From assembly GCA_028829895.1 (NCBI GenBank), contig CM054181.1:98259360-98323359 (forward strand): DNA of 64,000 bases, in the 5' to 3' direction. Below, one piece after another: positions 26,263 through 38,344 of this stretch. The DNA comes from Sinotaia quadrata (Eukaryota > Mollusca > Gastropoda > Architaenioglossa > Viviparidae). The position numbers and the translations under genes were made by a program. Each line of letters begins with the position of its first letter. Positions within the stretch are counted from its first letter, which is position 1. The notes beneath the pieces are model-generated. The model had not been told where the DNA came from, did no database searches, and worked only from the letters and a program-made list of their open reading frames with translations.

Positions 26263-26815
26263 GTGAGAGTGTGGGAATATGAAAGAAAGGAAAAAGAGGG
26301 AGAGTAAGAAAAAGTGAGACGGTTAAAGAGTGTGAGAGAGTGAGAACAAAGTGTGAGTGAGAGACAGAGAAAGTGAGACGTTAAAGTGGAACAATAAAAG
26401 AGAGAGAGGGTGAGAAAGGATGAGAGAGACTGAAAGTGATTTAGAGACCTTGAGCGTGAGAGAGAATAAGATTGAGAGTGAGGGAGAGAAAGAGAAAGAG
26501 AGACGAGCTAATTCAGTGAGATAGATTGTGAAAGTGAGAGAGAGAATGAGTCAGATTGTGAGAGTGAGTAAGAATGAGACTGATTGTGAGAGAGTGAGGT
26601 ATTGTGAGAGAATGAGAGATCGTGAGAGTGTGAGAGAGTGAGATAGATTGTGCGAGTGAGAGAAATAATAAGACCGATTAAGAGAGTGAGTGAGAGAGAG
26701 AATGAGGTATTGTGAGAGTGAGTGAGAGAGAGAGAATGAGAGATTGTGAGAGTGAGTGAGAGAGAGAATGAGAGATTGTGAGAGAGAGTGAGAGAGAGAA
26801 TGAGGGACGAGTTAA
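26263..26815. repeat. 550-bp polypurine (GAGAGTGA-type) tract
   Basis: The plus strand is overwhelmingly G and A, with GTGAGAGAG, AATGAGAGATTGTGAGAG and related phrases. The minus strand gives a Ser/Leu-rich open frame that is a by-product. Such tracts can adopt triplex (H-DNA) structure. Confidence 0.9.
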
Positions 26816-26924
26816 AACTTTGCCGTTCGCGGTATCGCACAAGTGTCCAGATGCATGTGACGTCACAGTAGGAGGAGAAAGATGCGTGCAAGAAATGTTT
26901 AGCGTCCAAGTTAAAAATTATGAG

Positions 26925-27150
26925 GTGAGCATGAGCATGAGAGAAATGTCATATGATTGTTAAGCATGAGAGAAATGTCATATGATTGTGACTGAGAAAA
27001 AAGAACAGACAGGGATGTCAGATGTATATCTATGATGATTGTGACAGAGAAAGAATAGACCTAAATGTCACATGAATATCTTAAGATGATTGTGACTGAG
27101 AGAAAGAATAGACCTAAATGTCACGTGTGTCTTTATGTGATTTACAGGGA
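26925..27150. repeat. Degenerate ~25-50-bp array
   Basis: GCATGAGAGAAATGTCATATGATTGT twice, then three copies of GTGACTGAGA.AAAGAATAGACCTAAATGTCAC.. Confidence 0.8.
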
Positions 27151-27261
27151 CCGGAAGAGAGGAGAGTTTAAATTTGACAAGTTTGAAAAATGAATCCAAA
27201 TACAAATATGCATACACACATTCAAGTGTGATATACATGCACACACGTGCATGTATGAGTA

Positions 27262-27410
27262 TGTGTGTGAATGTGTGCTTCAGTGAGGGACATGTGAATG
27301 TGTGCTTCAATGAGGGACATGTGAACGTGTGCTTCAGTGAGTGGCTTATGTGAATATGTGCTTCAGTGAGGGACTTATGTGAATGTGTGCTTCAGTGAGT
27401 GACTTATTGT
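27262..27410. repeat. 27-31-bp minisatellite, 5-6 copies
   Basis: The unit is GAATGTGTGCTTCAGTGAGG plus GACATGT or GACTTATGT. Confidence 0.9.
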
Positions 27411-27588
27411 AGTGGCTACTGCGCCTTTACCATTTCTTCTTAGATAGACCCTGAGCGGTACCAGCTCGTGTTTGCTTGCTTGTCTGCTTGTCGGTTTGCT
27501 TGCTTCCTCCCTCTCTAATTCTGGATTTTCTTTGTATTTGTATTTAAGGCCCCTCTCCCTCTCAAATAGGTGCGATGATTTTCCTCTG

Positions 27589-27793
27589 CGCATTCAAAGT
27601 ATATGTTACACTAAATCAGTGTTTAGCTCGCATTCAAAGTTTATGTTACACTAAATCAGTGTTTAGCTCGCATTCAAAGTTTATGTTACACTAAATCAGT
27701 GTTTAGCTCGCATTCAAAGTTTATGTTACACTAAATCAGTGTTTAGCTCGCATTCAAAGTTTATGTTACACTAAATCAGTGTTTAGCTCGCAT
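27589..27793. repeat. 40-bp minisatellite, 5 identical copies
   Basis: The unit is CGCATTCAAAGTTTATGTTA plus CACTAAATCAGTGTTTAGCT. Only the first copy differs (GTATATG). Each unit has a small hairpin, ACACT-AAATC-AGTGT. Near-identity suggests recent expansion. Confidence 0.97.
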
Positions 27794-29215
27794 GAGATCG
27801 CAGTAAATGGCGCTACACAATTTTGATATTTTTCACATCTCTTCCACCGTTAGAAACCTCATATCACTTATATTATAAACATCGAAACAAACCTCTTCCT
27901 CCCCCCCCCCCAACAAAAAGAAAAGAAGAAAAGAATAAGTTTATGAAGTAATATTTCTTTCACAACTCTTTAGACATGAACAACAACACGTACATATTGA
28001 TTTCTGTTTCATTTAAAATAGAAATGTTGAACAATGTGTCTCCTTAACCCGTAGAGTGACAATGGGACCAATAATCAAACTGGTCCATATCCCACTGGGA
28101 CCATAACTCCCATTAGATGCACGCGCTCAGTCTCAGCTATCGTAGTCACTAAAAATAACCAATCAGAGTGAAGGAAACATGTGCCTTCACTTCGCAGCCA
28201 ATTTATTATAATTTCTTTTATTGGGTACTGTAATACAGTACCCTCTGACGGGATTTCTTTTGCCTGACACAACATTTTTCGCACTTCATTTTCCAATACT
28301 ACTTTCAAAATAATAGAAATAATTACTGTAAGTAAGGATGTAAATACAGGAACATTTTAAACAATGCTTGATGTTCTCAAGGAAATGGAATACTTGTTTT
28401 TCCCATATTTTAAAGTCATAATAGCGTACACATGTATTAATACGCTCCCTTTACAATGCTTTATGAATGATGGAATCAAAATCACATTGGACTTACATGT
28501 GTTAAAAACATACACCCTTTACACTGCTTTACGAAAAATGGAATTAAAATCACACTGGACTTACATGCGTTCACATTTCTACATCTTAGCAAGTATTGAC
28601 AGAACTAAAATCACTTATTGACGTAAAATTTCCCCATTAAATCAATTATTGATAGAACTAAAATCACTAATTGACGTAAATTTCCCCATTACATTAATTA
28701 TTGATAAAATTAAAATCCCTAGTTAACATAAAGATTTCCCATTAAATTAGTAATGAAGGGAAAAAATACTACTACACATTAATACTTCACCTTTACAATG
28801 ATTAACCAGTGATAAATGTTACACATTCTGACACTTCCCTATGACAGTTGATAATTGATACGTCAATAAGTGATGCATGACTAACGGCGCTTTAAGTATC
28901 GAACGCATGCTAACACTTTTCCTTGACAATGATATATAGCACTCAAAGATCAAACGCATGCTAACACGTTTCCTTGACAATGATATATAGCACTCAAAGA
29001 TCAAACGCATGCTAACACTTCACCTTGAGGTTTGTTCAGTTAGAATGTTAGATTGTCTCTGGAAGCAATGCATACAAAAGTCTTTAAGCCATGCAGTACA
29101 CAAGTTCATGGACAGATACTTTATCTCCGTGCACGCCAACGTAGAGGTCACACGCCCATATAGAAAGTTCATGCAGTACTGTCTGGACAGCTTCACGCTA
29201 TACTTGCACTGGCAA
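27794..29215. other. Non-coding with scattered short repeats
   Basis: Contains a C10 run at 27,902, a small inverted repeat around ATGGGACCA/TGGTCC at 28,061-28,090, 3-4 diverged copies of ATTATTGATAGAACTAAAATCACTAATTGACGT at 28,590-28,760, and 2.5 copies of a 51-bp unit (GCATGCTAACACTTTTCCTT...) at 28,904-29,030. No gene seen. Confidence 0.6.
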
Positions 29216-29311
29216 TGAAATTTCACCACTAGCCACTCCCTAGGGAGGAAGGGATGTCGCCAATTTCACAAATAGTCAGCCCCTCTCCAGATGATGTGTT
29301 GTTACCTGTAT

Positions 29312-30984
29312 AGGAGTAAATTTGCTTGTCCCTATTTAAAAAAAAAAAATATTATATAGTTTGTTAAATGTCAACGTGACATGACCTTCGGGTACTGTGC
29401 ATGATGATATTTTTATAAGTATCAGAGTTAAAATAACAACTCAGATAAAGAATATACTAGAACTTGCTGATATAATCTAATGCATTCTAGAGTGGGTGAA
29501 TAATTTTTACTATCCAATAGTTTAAGGTTTACAAATAATGAACTACCCAATGTGTAGAGACCCAAACTTACCTGTTGAAGAAAATTCTATATTTTAATCA
29601 CTTTGATTTTGATGTAACTCAAGTCTGGTCATGAAAAGGCAATCATTAGCTTATGGTGAGTTAACTGATTGAGAGAGAATGGACTTAGAAATATTTTGTA
29701 TACTTCACTACTGATATATTATACTTGTTAATTTGTTATGAATATGTATTGTTTGAATAAACTATTATTTCTTTGATTGTAAATTATGATACTTGTATGT
29801 AATATGTTAAACACATGACATTGTTTCTATCAGAAACAGACTTGTAATTGATTATGTTGTATTTATTATGTTGCACAGATGTATCTGCTAAGAAATGCTA
29901 TTGCAAAAAATTGTATGTTACGAATGATTGTAAGAAAGAATGGAAAAAATAGATGAATAAAATGGGAACTTAGCATTGCTCTCTGGTATGCTGTTTCAGA
30001 AAAGAGTAATTTCCCCTTTCTTCTTTGTATGCTTGTGGTGGATTCAAGAAGTTTCTTGTGTTGATTCACTGCACCTTGTTTGAGTGTGTTGGCGAGTGTG
30101 TCTGACTTCACTTTGTAACTTTCTAGCAAAAGGGAGTGCTAGAAGTTCGTTACTGTGATTGCCTACTCCAGAAACTAATATGGCGAATGTGTACCTAGAT
30201 TAGTCTTCAGTGATCTACAGTGTTGGGACATTCTACATCATGCCTAGCAGAGCACATGAAAGATTGACTATTTTATTGTGAACAATAACTTGTGACATTG
30301 TTATGAAAGTGTGCAAAGGACTATTGTGGGCTTACGTCATTGAACTAGTTATGTACAAACTATTATCATATCACTCTATAACTCCATTTCTTCTATGATA
30401 AGAATAGCCCTGTGATTTATGTTGGTACTAATCTGATTGCTGAACTATGATAAGAATAGCCCTGTGATTTATGTTGGTACTAATCTGATTGCTGAACTAT
30501 GATAAGAATAGCCCTGTGATTTATGTTGGTACTAATCTGATTGCTGAACTATGTGTTAGAATATAAGCTGAATAAGTCGAAATTATCTGAACATTGTTTC
30601 ACGAAATATTAATGTCAGATAATCTGTTCATTGTATTTGTTATGTGTATATTTGATTGCTGATTTAATTGATTTATCATTAAATTTATTGACCTTCTTGC
30701 ACATATGTTGGAATAAAAGTGAGTGGATTGGGGCTCATTAAATATTAATAAAGGCGGGAGTAAGAAGTTTTCACCTAGAAAATATTGTGATAGTGAAACG
30801 TCCTCCTTATTGCTGTGAAAGAGAGAGGACTTTTACCACACCCTTATAATCCATCAAGTGAGGGACGAGTGGCGTCTCCTGGGAGAAATTATTAATAATA
30901 AATTAATATTTCTCCACCACTTGTAATTATTTATGGATGATTAATAATAATAACAATCATAACCAGTAACAAAAGGGTATCTGT
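29312..30984 (+). mobile_element. LTR-like element fragment, copy A, inserted in a tandem array
   Basis: The same short repeat (AATTTCACAA.TAGTCAGCCCC...) flanks this segment at 29,216-29,311 and 31,005-31,100, so the segment between appears inserted. Its right half (30,265-30,970) matches both blocks of copy B joined together, as an uninterrupted LTR would. No coding capacity was recognised. Exact ends and a target-site duplication could not be fixed. Confidence 0.45.
30393..30552 (+). repeat. 52-bp unit triplicated inside copy A
   Basis: Three essentially identical tandem copies of a 52-bp unit beginning CTATGATAAGAATAGCCCTG. The corresponding place in copy B (around 56,800, minus) holds a single diverged version, so the expansion happened after the copies separated. 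Confidence 0.9.
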
Positions 30985-31004
30985 CACATTATCAATTAAA
31001 CAAC

Positions 31005-31220
31005 TAGTCAACCCCTTGAGATGAGGGTTGTTACCAATTTCACAACTAGTCAGCCCCTTGGGATGAGGGTGTTACCCTTTCACAAGTGCTGATATAAATT
31101 TCAGACCTAATCAACTCGCACGAAACGAGGTATGATTAAATTTTTAGAACTATTCAACCTATCGAAGCTGATAGAGATTTGGGAATTTGTCACCATCAAA
31201 TACACTTAGGTAAATGGTAA
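31005..31220. repeat. Degenerate ~43-bp array, right of the inserted copy A; left arm at 29,216-29,311
   Basis: Copies of ACAACTAGTCAACCCCTTGA.ATGAGGGTTGTTACCAATTTC; the same phrase lies left of the LTR-like fragment. Confidence 0.7.
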
Positions 31221-31297
31221 TTTTAGTAATAGTCAACCATTGAAACAAATGTCATTTTCAGTTATTCTAAACCATAACCGACAAATACTAGTTGAAG

Positions 31298-31510
<213 letters not shown>

Positions 31511-32828
31511 AAAAATTCCATTATCATTATCTTAATTTATATATTATCTGTTGTGAAATGATAACATTCTCTATTCTCTAGTGTTATGACTAAGTTTAAC
31601 CTTGTTTCTTCACATAGCTTTAAAACCTTGTTCTTTTGAATATCGTTCTGTCATACTTTTGTGATAAACTTTGAAATCATTCAACTTTGAACGTTTTTTC
31701 TGTATTCTCTTTGTTGAACATATCACTTGTTCATATCACATATTTATTTTTCTCTCTTATAAATGGCTAGGTAGATGGATTTTTGGCGTACAGTACCCGA
31801 GTAAATGCTGTTAAAAGCATTAAAACATCAATTGTAAGTTCTGCTATGTGATTTATGTGAACTCTAGATTTCTAAAGGGAGGTCAACCTGTACATCTTGA
31901 GACCAAGCCGAAAGATTATGATAGCGGGATCAAACCATTGATCACTTAAGGGTATCATTGCTATTCACAGAGGTGACAGGTAGGTCGAGCCATGTGACTA
32001 AGTCGTGGCGGAGATGTCACTCTCCAGGGAGGACCATATGAACTGTAACTTAGTCAGCTTTAGTCCACAACAAGAAAGGAGTTTAATGTAAAGTTTTCAT
32101 GCCATTGAAATTGAAAATTTCACCATTGGCTAGCTAGTGATTTTCTTAACGTGTGTTAATATCGTTTGCCCTGACAAAAATCAGAAAGATGCACAATTTT
32201 TCATTTTGTTTCTGAGAAGTTGGACCGAGAAAAGATTTGTTTTAGTTCATATGTGAAACGACCAATCCCGGTTTTTCCGTGATGTGTTCCAGGCCACAGG
32301 ATTTAGGAATGAAATTCCTGTCTGCTTCTGCTTCTTCATCGACGCGTTATAGGTGGCACTTTGGCATGGATACTCGGATGTACATCTCTAAATTCGTTTC
32401 GTGTGTGTGGCTTCAAATCATTTGGATGTGGATTTCGTCTTCTACTGGAGACTGCAGCTGCATCAAAGGAAATCCCGATTTACCTGCATCATATAAACTT
32501 GGTTTATTTTTTTTTAAAAAGCTCCGAACGTCGATCTGTTGCAATTGCATTATATTGACGCCTGCATTTACGTCTTTCAGTCCTCATGACGTCACTTCAT
32601 ATGCTGTTCTTTTATTCTCTATTTCAAATCTCGCCCATTTACACAATCATTATGGAGATTGCAATTTATTGTATACATTTATTTCTTTTGAACCGCTGAG
32701 GTGTAAAAATGATAATTATTTAAACCAAACTTTGAATTTAAAAGTATGAAATCTTTTGACTATTTGTTTCATTTATGTACCACAACGATCTGTCCGTCTA
32801 AGGGAATTCTTCCCCAGTACTTCCTTAG
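31511..32828. other. Mostly unique sequence; unrecognised open frame
   Basis: A 156-codon plus-strand frame (32,279-32,749) is open from a near-5' ATG and is rich in Ser and Cys, but shows no domain and runs into AT-rich sequence. TGACGTCA lies at 32,587-32,594. No splice model could be supported. Confidence 0.4.
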
Positions 32829-33060
32829 ACTCAAGATTTTCTGTCTTCAGGATCTAAGAGTTATTGTCCTTAGGGACTCAAGATTTTCTGTCTTCAATGA
32901 ATATCAGCTAGGATTTAAGAGTTATTGTCCTGACTCAAGATTTTCTATCTTCAATGAATATCAGTTAGGATCTAAGAGTTATTGTCCTTAGAGACTCAAG
33001 ATTTTCTGTCTTCAATGAATATCAGTTAGGATCTAAGAGTTATTGTCCTTAGGGGCTCAA
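32829..33060. repeat. ~61-bp minisatellite, about 4 copies
   Basis: The unit is ACTCAAGATTTTCTGTCTTC plus AATGAATATCAGTTAGGATCTAAGAGTTATTGTCCTTAGGG. One copy lacks CTTAGGG. Confidence 0.93.
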
Positions 33061-33669
33061 TAATTATTTAAAACAGTGCACACCATCACTTCTTTTTCCA
33101 TACCAAATGCGTGCCATGTAGATCAAGGGTATGTGGTAAAACGAATATTGTTCGCTCACCGATTTGTGTTGCACAAGAAGTATATCTACCTTTATGATGA
33201 ATGAGGTAGCACTTGTGTTCATTATACGAATTCCTGACTTGTATGAAAAGCTTAATACGATACTGTCGTGGGTGTACGGTGTTATAGTGGCCTGGTGGGA
33301 AGCCATACAATGTCAGCTGAACAGAGCGATACGAGACTGCGGTTTTGTTGAAGACCACAGAACCCTCAGACTGCTGTTTGAGTAGAGAGTACGTAATGTT
33401 AGTACAAATACTTCACCATCTCTGCTGAAAGCCCACCCAGCAGGAGTCATTTTGCTCACAACTGGGACTAGAGGGCAGCCCAAACAAACTCGTCTACTAT
33501 TGTAGCAAGCTAAGGCGTAACGCGTTACTACGGCTTCTATTTAATCAGAATGTCTTGCCCGGCTAAGTATAAATGTAAAGACCTTACATACAGAGATACG
33601 GTCTCATTCGAATCAGCTGTCTTGAGGACACCTGTCTGCTTATTCCTTGAGTAAATGTTGTGGTAAGCA
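33061..33669. other. Unique sequence, no gene recognised
   Basis: Open frames of 70-90 codons on both strands at 33,064-33,385 have no recognisable domain. The composition is more balanced than that of the neighbours. Confidence 0.5.
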
Positions 33670-34002
<333 letters not shown>

Positions 34003-34099
34003 TGTTCGCAGTATTATTCGTGCATGTAACCGTGCACCCAAAAAGTATAAATTTGGAAAAGGAAATATAAGCACATTGTGTATCCAGTCATTATAACAG

Positions 34100-34406
34100 C
34101 ATTTGGATATAAAAGTCAAACTGTTTGACAGACATACGTGCAGATATATATATAAACAGTGAGATAGTTTGACAGTCCTGCATATACATAGTTATATATA
34201 TACTTGGAGATAGTATGAAATATATAGATGCAGAGAAGATAATTGCACAGAAAGACATACAGATATATAAATAGACATATTTACAATGCAAACATATATA
34301 TCCAGATATACACAAATATCGATAGATAAACAGACATGTACATAAACAGAGAGAGAGAGAGAGAGAGGTACATAAATAGATACATATTGTAAACAGACAT
34401 GTACAT

Positions 34407-34452
<46 letters not shown>

Positions 34453-35165
34453 GTACATAAATAGATACATATTGTAAACAGACATGTACATAAACAGAGA
34501 GAGAGAGAGAGAGAGAGACGTACATAAATAGATACATATTGTAAATAGACATGTACATAAACAGAGAGAGAGAGACGTACATAAATAGATACATATTGTA
34601 AATAGACATGTACATAAATAGATATAGACAAATAGACATGTACATAAGCAGACACATATTGACAGATTGACATGTACATACAGGGATAGTTATAGAAAGT
34701 TAGACGTGCCTAAATAGATACAAAATATATAGAAGGACATACATGTTCATAAATAGATACATATAGACATATATATACATAGATACACATAAACAGATTG
34801 ATGTGTACATAAGGATATATATATATATATGTGAGAGAGAGAGAGAGAGAGATGGACATAAATATATACATATAGAGAGATTGATATGTACATAAGGAGA
34901 TAGATATTGATAGATAGACATGTGCATAAATAGATACATATAGACAGATATGTACATAGATACAGATTGATATGTACATAAGGAGATAGATATAGATAGG
35001 TAGACATGTACATAAATAAATACATATAGATATATACATAGATACATATAAACATTGATATGTACATAAGGAGATAGATATAGATAGGTAGACATGTACA
35101 TATATAAATACATTTAGATATATACATGTACATAGACAGATAGGTGTGTACATAAACAGCTAAGA
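34100..35165. repeat. Composite AT-rich array with embedded (GA)n tracts
   Basis: Units of GACATGTACATAAA.AGA and TACATAAATAGATACATATTG. At 34,340-34,580 four units each carry a GAGAGA tract of different length (8-50 bp). At 34,850-35,130 the same words recur with AAGGAGATAGATATAGATAGG. Minus-strand open frames up to 188 codons (Tyr/Met/Leu/Ser) are by-products. Confidence 0.85.
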
Positions 35166-35555
35166 CAGATAAACAGATAGGCTGATCGATCTAGTCTCGC
35201 AATTAAATTGATTTGCTGCGTCAATCGGTGACTCATTCGCTTGCTGGAGATATGGAATTCTTTGATACCGATTCTTATTTAGTATCTTAGCTTGTCGATC
35301 TCAGTCACTGTCATTTTTGCAGTTTCAAATTCATTGTTACCAGTCGGGGGGAGTAAAAATTCTATTTTCTGTAGGTTGTAATAATTCAGTTATCTTTCGC
35401 GGGCCATAGTTATTTTGAATGTACTAGCCACATTATTTATATTAACATGCTGTCATTTTAAGATAAGTTGATGTTTATCTGAAACACTAGTTGAAAAAAC
35501 AAGAAATAAAGAAATGCTTTATGGATTATATGAAACAAATATTTCATACTGTCCA

Positions 35556-35768
35556 CTTGCCCGCTATTTGCAGACATAATACTTGCTTCATTTGTCACTT
35601 AATACTTGTGGCCGCTATTTGCAGACATAATACTTGCTTCATTTGTCACTTAATACTTGTGGCCGCTATTTGCAGACATAATACTTGCTTCATTTGTCAC
35701 TTAATACTTGTGCCCGCTATTTGCAGACATAATACTTGCTTCATTTGTCACTTAATACTTGTGGCCGT
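35556..35768. repeat. 51-bp minisatellite, 4.2 copies
   Basis: The unit is GCCGCTATTTGCAGACATAA plus TACTTGCTTCATTTGTCACTTAATACTTGTG; copies are almost identical. It encodes a 17-residue repeat in a short frame that is not called a gene. Confidence 0.95.
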
Positions 35769-35789
35769 TATAGTGCGTCAGCCTCTATT

Positions 35790-36430
35790 ATGATTATTAT
35801 TTATGAATTCCTTTATCATTTAATCAATATAATCACTTATCAGTAGTTAAATTTAGGATTCGTTTCCAACATGAATTTCCCACTCACATACCACACTTTA
35901 AGTTTACGCACGACCCAAACATAAGTTCTGTTTGCAGGTGGAACTTCTTACTTAAGGAGTACTCTAATTTTACAACATTGACTAACTTTCATCCAAACAA
36001 TTGACTCACAAACCCCCATCCACCCACTAACTACTCCAGACATGCATCAGTGCACATGCATAAGAAGGATGTAACAAAAGATAAAAGATTTATTATAAAA
36101 TAATATCTATATCACAAAATTACAACTAGATTTGAAACAGTTCACGTATTTACATTAAATGTTCGAGTGTTTTTCAATCGACATTCTACTCTGGCTATCT
36201 GAGGAACAATCTCTAATCAGAGTTACGATTCTATCACGAGTTTGGAAAAGAGAAAATGGTAGAAATAATTATTTGAGTTCTTGACCTGATCTGTAAATGC
36301 AGCGTCATAGAGAAAATGAAGTTATCAATCAGCGCAACACCAGCATCCCTTTGACTAGTTTACACAGTCTTTTGAGCACAATAGGATTGTCTGGAAATAA
36401 GTCGTCAATGGCAGTCATTGTCTCAGTTTC
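35790..36430 (-). mobile_element. Possible third LTR-like fragment, copy C
   Basis: The minus strand shows scattered matches in the same order as copies A and B: CTATTGTG...AACTAGT near 36,370, CTTCATTTTCTCTATGA near 36,320, CCTTCTTA..CATGT...TGTCTGGA near 36,060 (as in copy B), AGTAAGAAGTT.CCACCT near 35,945 (as in copy A), and an AATAATAATCATAA end near 35,790. Identity is clearly lower than between A and B, so this is tentative. Tandem arrays border it on both sides. Confidence 0.3.
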
Positions 36431-36528
36431 TCACCACCCTGGGATTCCGTGGTAGTCCATAGTCCGAGGATTACAGAAGCCTCTCTCAAGACACACGTCA
36501 CAGTTTCTGTACCAAGGACTCCGACCAG

Positions 36529-36850
36529 AGCCAAAGATAGCTGACAGCTGAATGTAGAACTGTAGCCAAAGATAGCTGACAGCTGAATGTAGAACTGTAG
36601 CCAAAGATAGCTGACAGCTGAATGTAGAACTGTAGCCAAAGATAGCTGACAGCTGAATGTAGTACTGTAGCCAAAGATAGCTGACAGCTGAATGTAGAAC
36701 TGCAGCCAAAGATAGCTGACAGCTGAATGTAGAACTGTAGCCAAAGATAGCTGACAGCTGAATGTAGAACTGTAGCCAAAGATAGTTGACAGCTGAATGT
36801 AGAACTGTAGCCAAAGATAGTTGACAGCTGAATGTAGAACTGTAGCTAAA
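36529..36850. repeat. 35-bp minisatellite, about 9 copies
   Basis: The unit is AGCCAAAGATAGCTGACAGC plus TGAATGTAGAACTGT. It contains AGCTGACAGCT. All three minus-strand frames are open across it because no frame of the unit has a stop. Confidence 0.96.
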
Positions 36851-38209
36851 AGTGAATGAATGAAGGTTGCCTACTGCAACAACATTGGAACATTATGCTT
36901 AGATTCAAATTCATAACTCTCCAGTCTATCTCTCGTTCTCTCTCCAGTCATTCAACTTACATATCTGCAAAAGAATTGTTTAGCTCTCACATATGCTTCA
37001 TTCATCAATACATAATTTATAACATAAATTATACATATTAATGAATCAATCAAAAATCTAACATATATCAAATTTAATGCATGAAAATAAATTTAACATA
37101 AAATTATTCTAAGTCCATTCTCGAATTATTGATCAGACTTCTTACCATTGGCCATCTGTATGCCTCCTACCAGACTCTGAAAAAATTCATGTAATTGTAA
37201 CAAGGCTTGACTGAGTATTTATTAACTCACCTGTCAAATAACAGGAATTGCTCATTTACACCTTTATGCCCGCGCTCTTCATCTATGCGGAACTCTTAGT
37301 GTTTCCGAGTGGGACCTACTCTACTTCAAAGGAGCCGTCAGTGCACCCTTCCCTTTCCCTTACTGTCTGGCAGTCACTATGTTTTATTGCAACTTAACAG
37401 TCTGGTTGGAAGTACTCCCTTTGCCCTCTGTCAGTCATTTATTGCGCTCATGACTACATGTTTTAACAGCCTGACTCAGAAACCACTCCTTTCTTTAGGC
37501 TTTAGCTCGTAAAGAGTGGGAAAAAATTAAATGCTTATGAACATCTAGGTCTTAATTAGCCAAGAACAATTTCTTAGTATCATATCACTATTATTCAATA
37601 TTTGTGGGATAGTTTATTAATTACTTTGCTATTGTTGAAGGAAGAGTAAGTTAATGCAGTTGTAAGTGTAAGGTAATGCTACTGTAATCTGGTTTTATGA
37701 ACTCACGATTGGAAAGGTCAGAAGAAAGTGAGCCAAATGATGATACAAATGTCTTCTGGCTAACTTTACCGTATATAGTTGAATATAAGCACTATTCTTG
37801 TTGTATAGCTAACTTCACCATACATAGTTAGATACAGTGAGTTTTCCTGTCTTTTAGTTAACATCACCATACTTAGATACTACTGTGCTATATGTTATTA
37901 TGTCTAGCATTTTTTTTAGCTGTGTACTATACAGGCGATTGTATACATGCATATCTTTACACTATGTAATTACTTAGTACCGAAGTATGTTGCAATTGTC
38001 CTAAACGTGTCATCTTTCTATTGTTGTGCATAAGAAAAACAGGTATTTGAATAATATATTGTTTACTAGAACAAGTGCCCTATCATTGGTCTATAATTAT
38101 ATATGTAATTATTCAAGTATAATGGAACTATTGTTCTGTATGTATGATGAATACTCTTGTACAAATGTTTTCTTATAATTATTCAATATTATCTCCTAGT
38201 GAAAGAGGC
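36851..38209. other. Non-coding, no gene seen
   Basis: AT-rich with a GC-richer part at 37,260-37,510. GAGAATGGACTTAGAA on the minus strand near 37,115 also occurs on the plus strand near 29,676, a faint hint that LTR-like copy C extends this far. Diverged CTAACTTCACCATACATAG.TAGATAC copies lie at 37,760-37,890. Confidence 0.5.
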
Positions 38210-38214
38210 AGAAC

Positions 38215-38344
38215 GTTATGTACATGAATTGTGAAATATGTACGCTGGTTCACGCACAGCTATGTATACGACAGAGGCCTAGTGTTATGTACATGAATTG
38301 TGAAATATGTACGCTAGTTCACGCACAGCTATGTATACGACAGA
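38215..38344. repeat. 69-bp duplication, 2 copies
   Basis: GTTATGTACATGAATTGTGA...TATGTATACGACAGA is repeated once, with GCTGG/GCTAG as the main difference. Confidence 0.92.

Noticed and set aside
32279..32749. 156-codon plus-strand open frame
   Set aside because: Unrecognised sequence that runs into AT-rich DNA; chance cannot be excluded, so no CDS is called.
34091..35153. Several overlapping 100-188-codon minus-strand frames rich in Tyr, Met, Leu and Ser
   Set aside because: By-products of the composite TACATAAATAGA/GAGAGA array; three frames are open at once.
36415..36814. Three overlapping minus-strand frames of 93-127 codons
   Set aside because: The 35-bp unit lacks stops in every minus frame, so openness carries no information.
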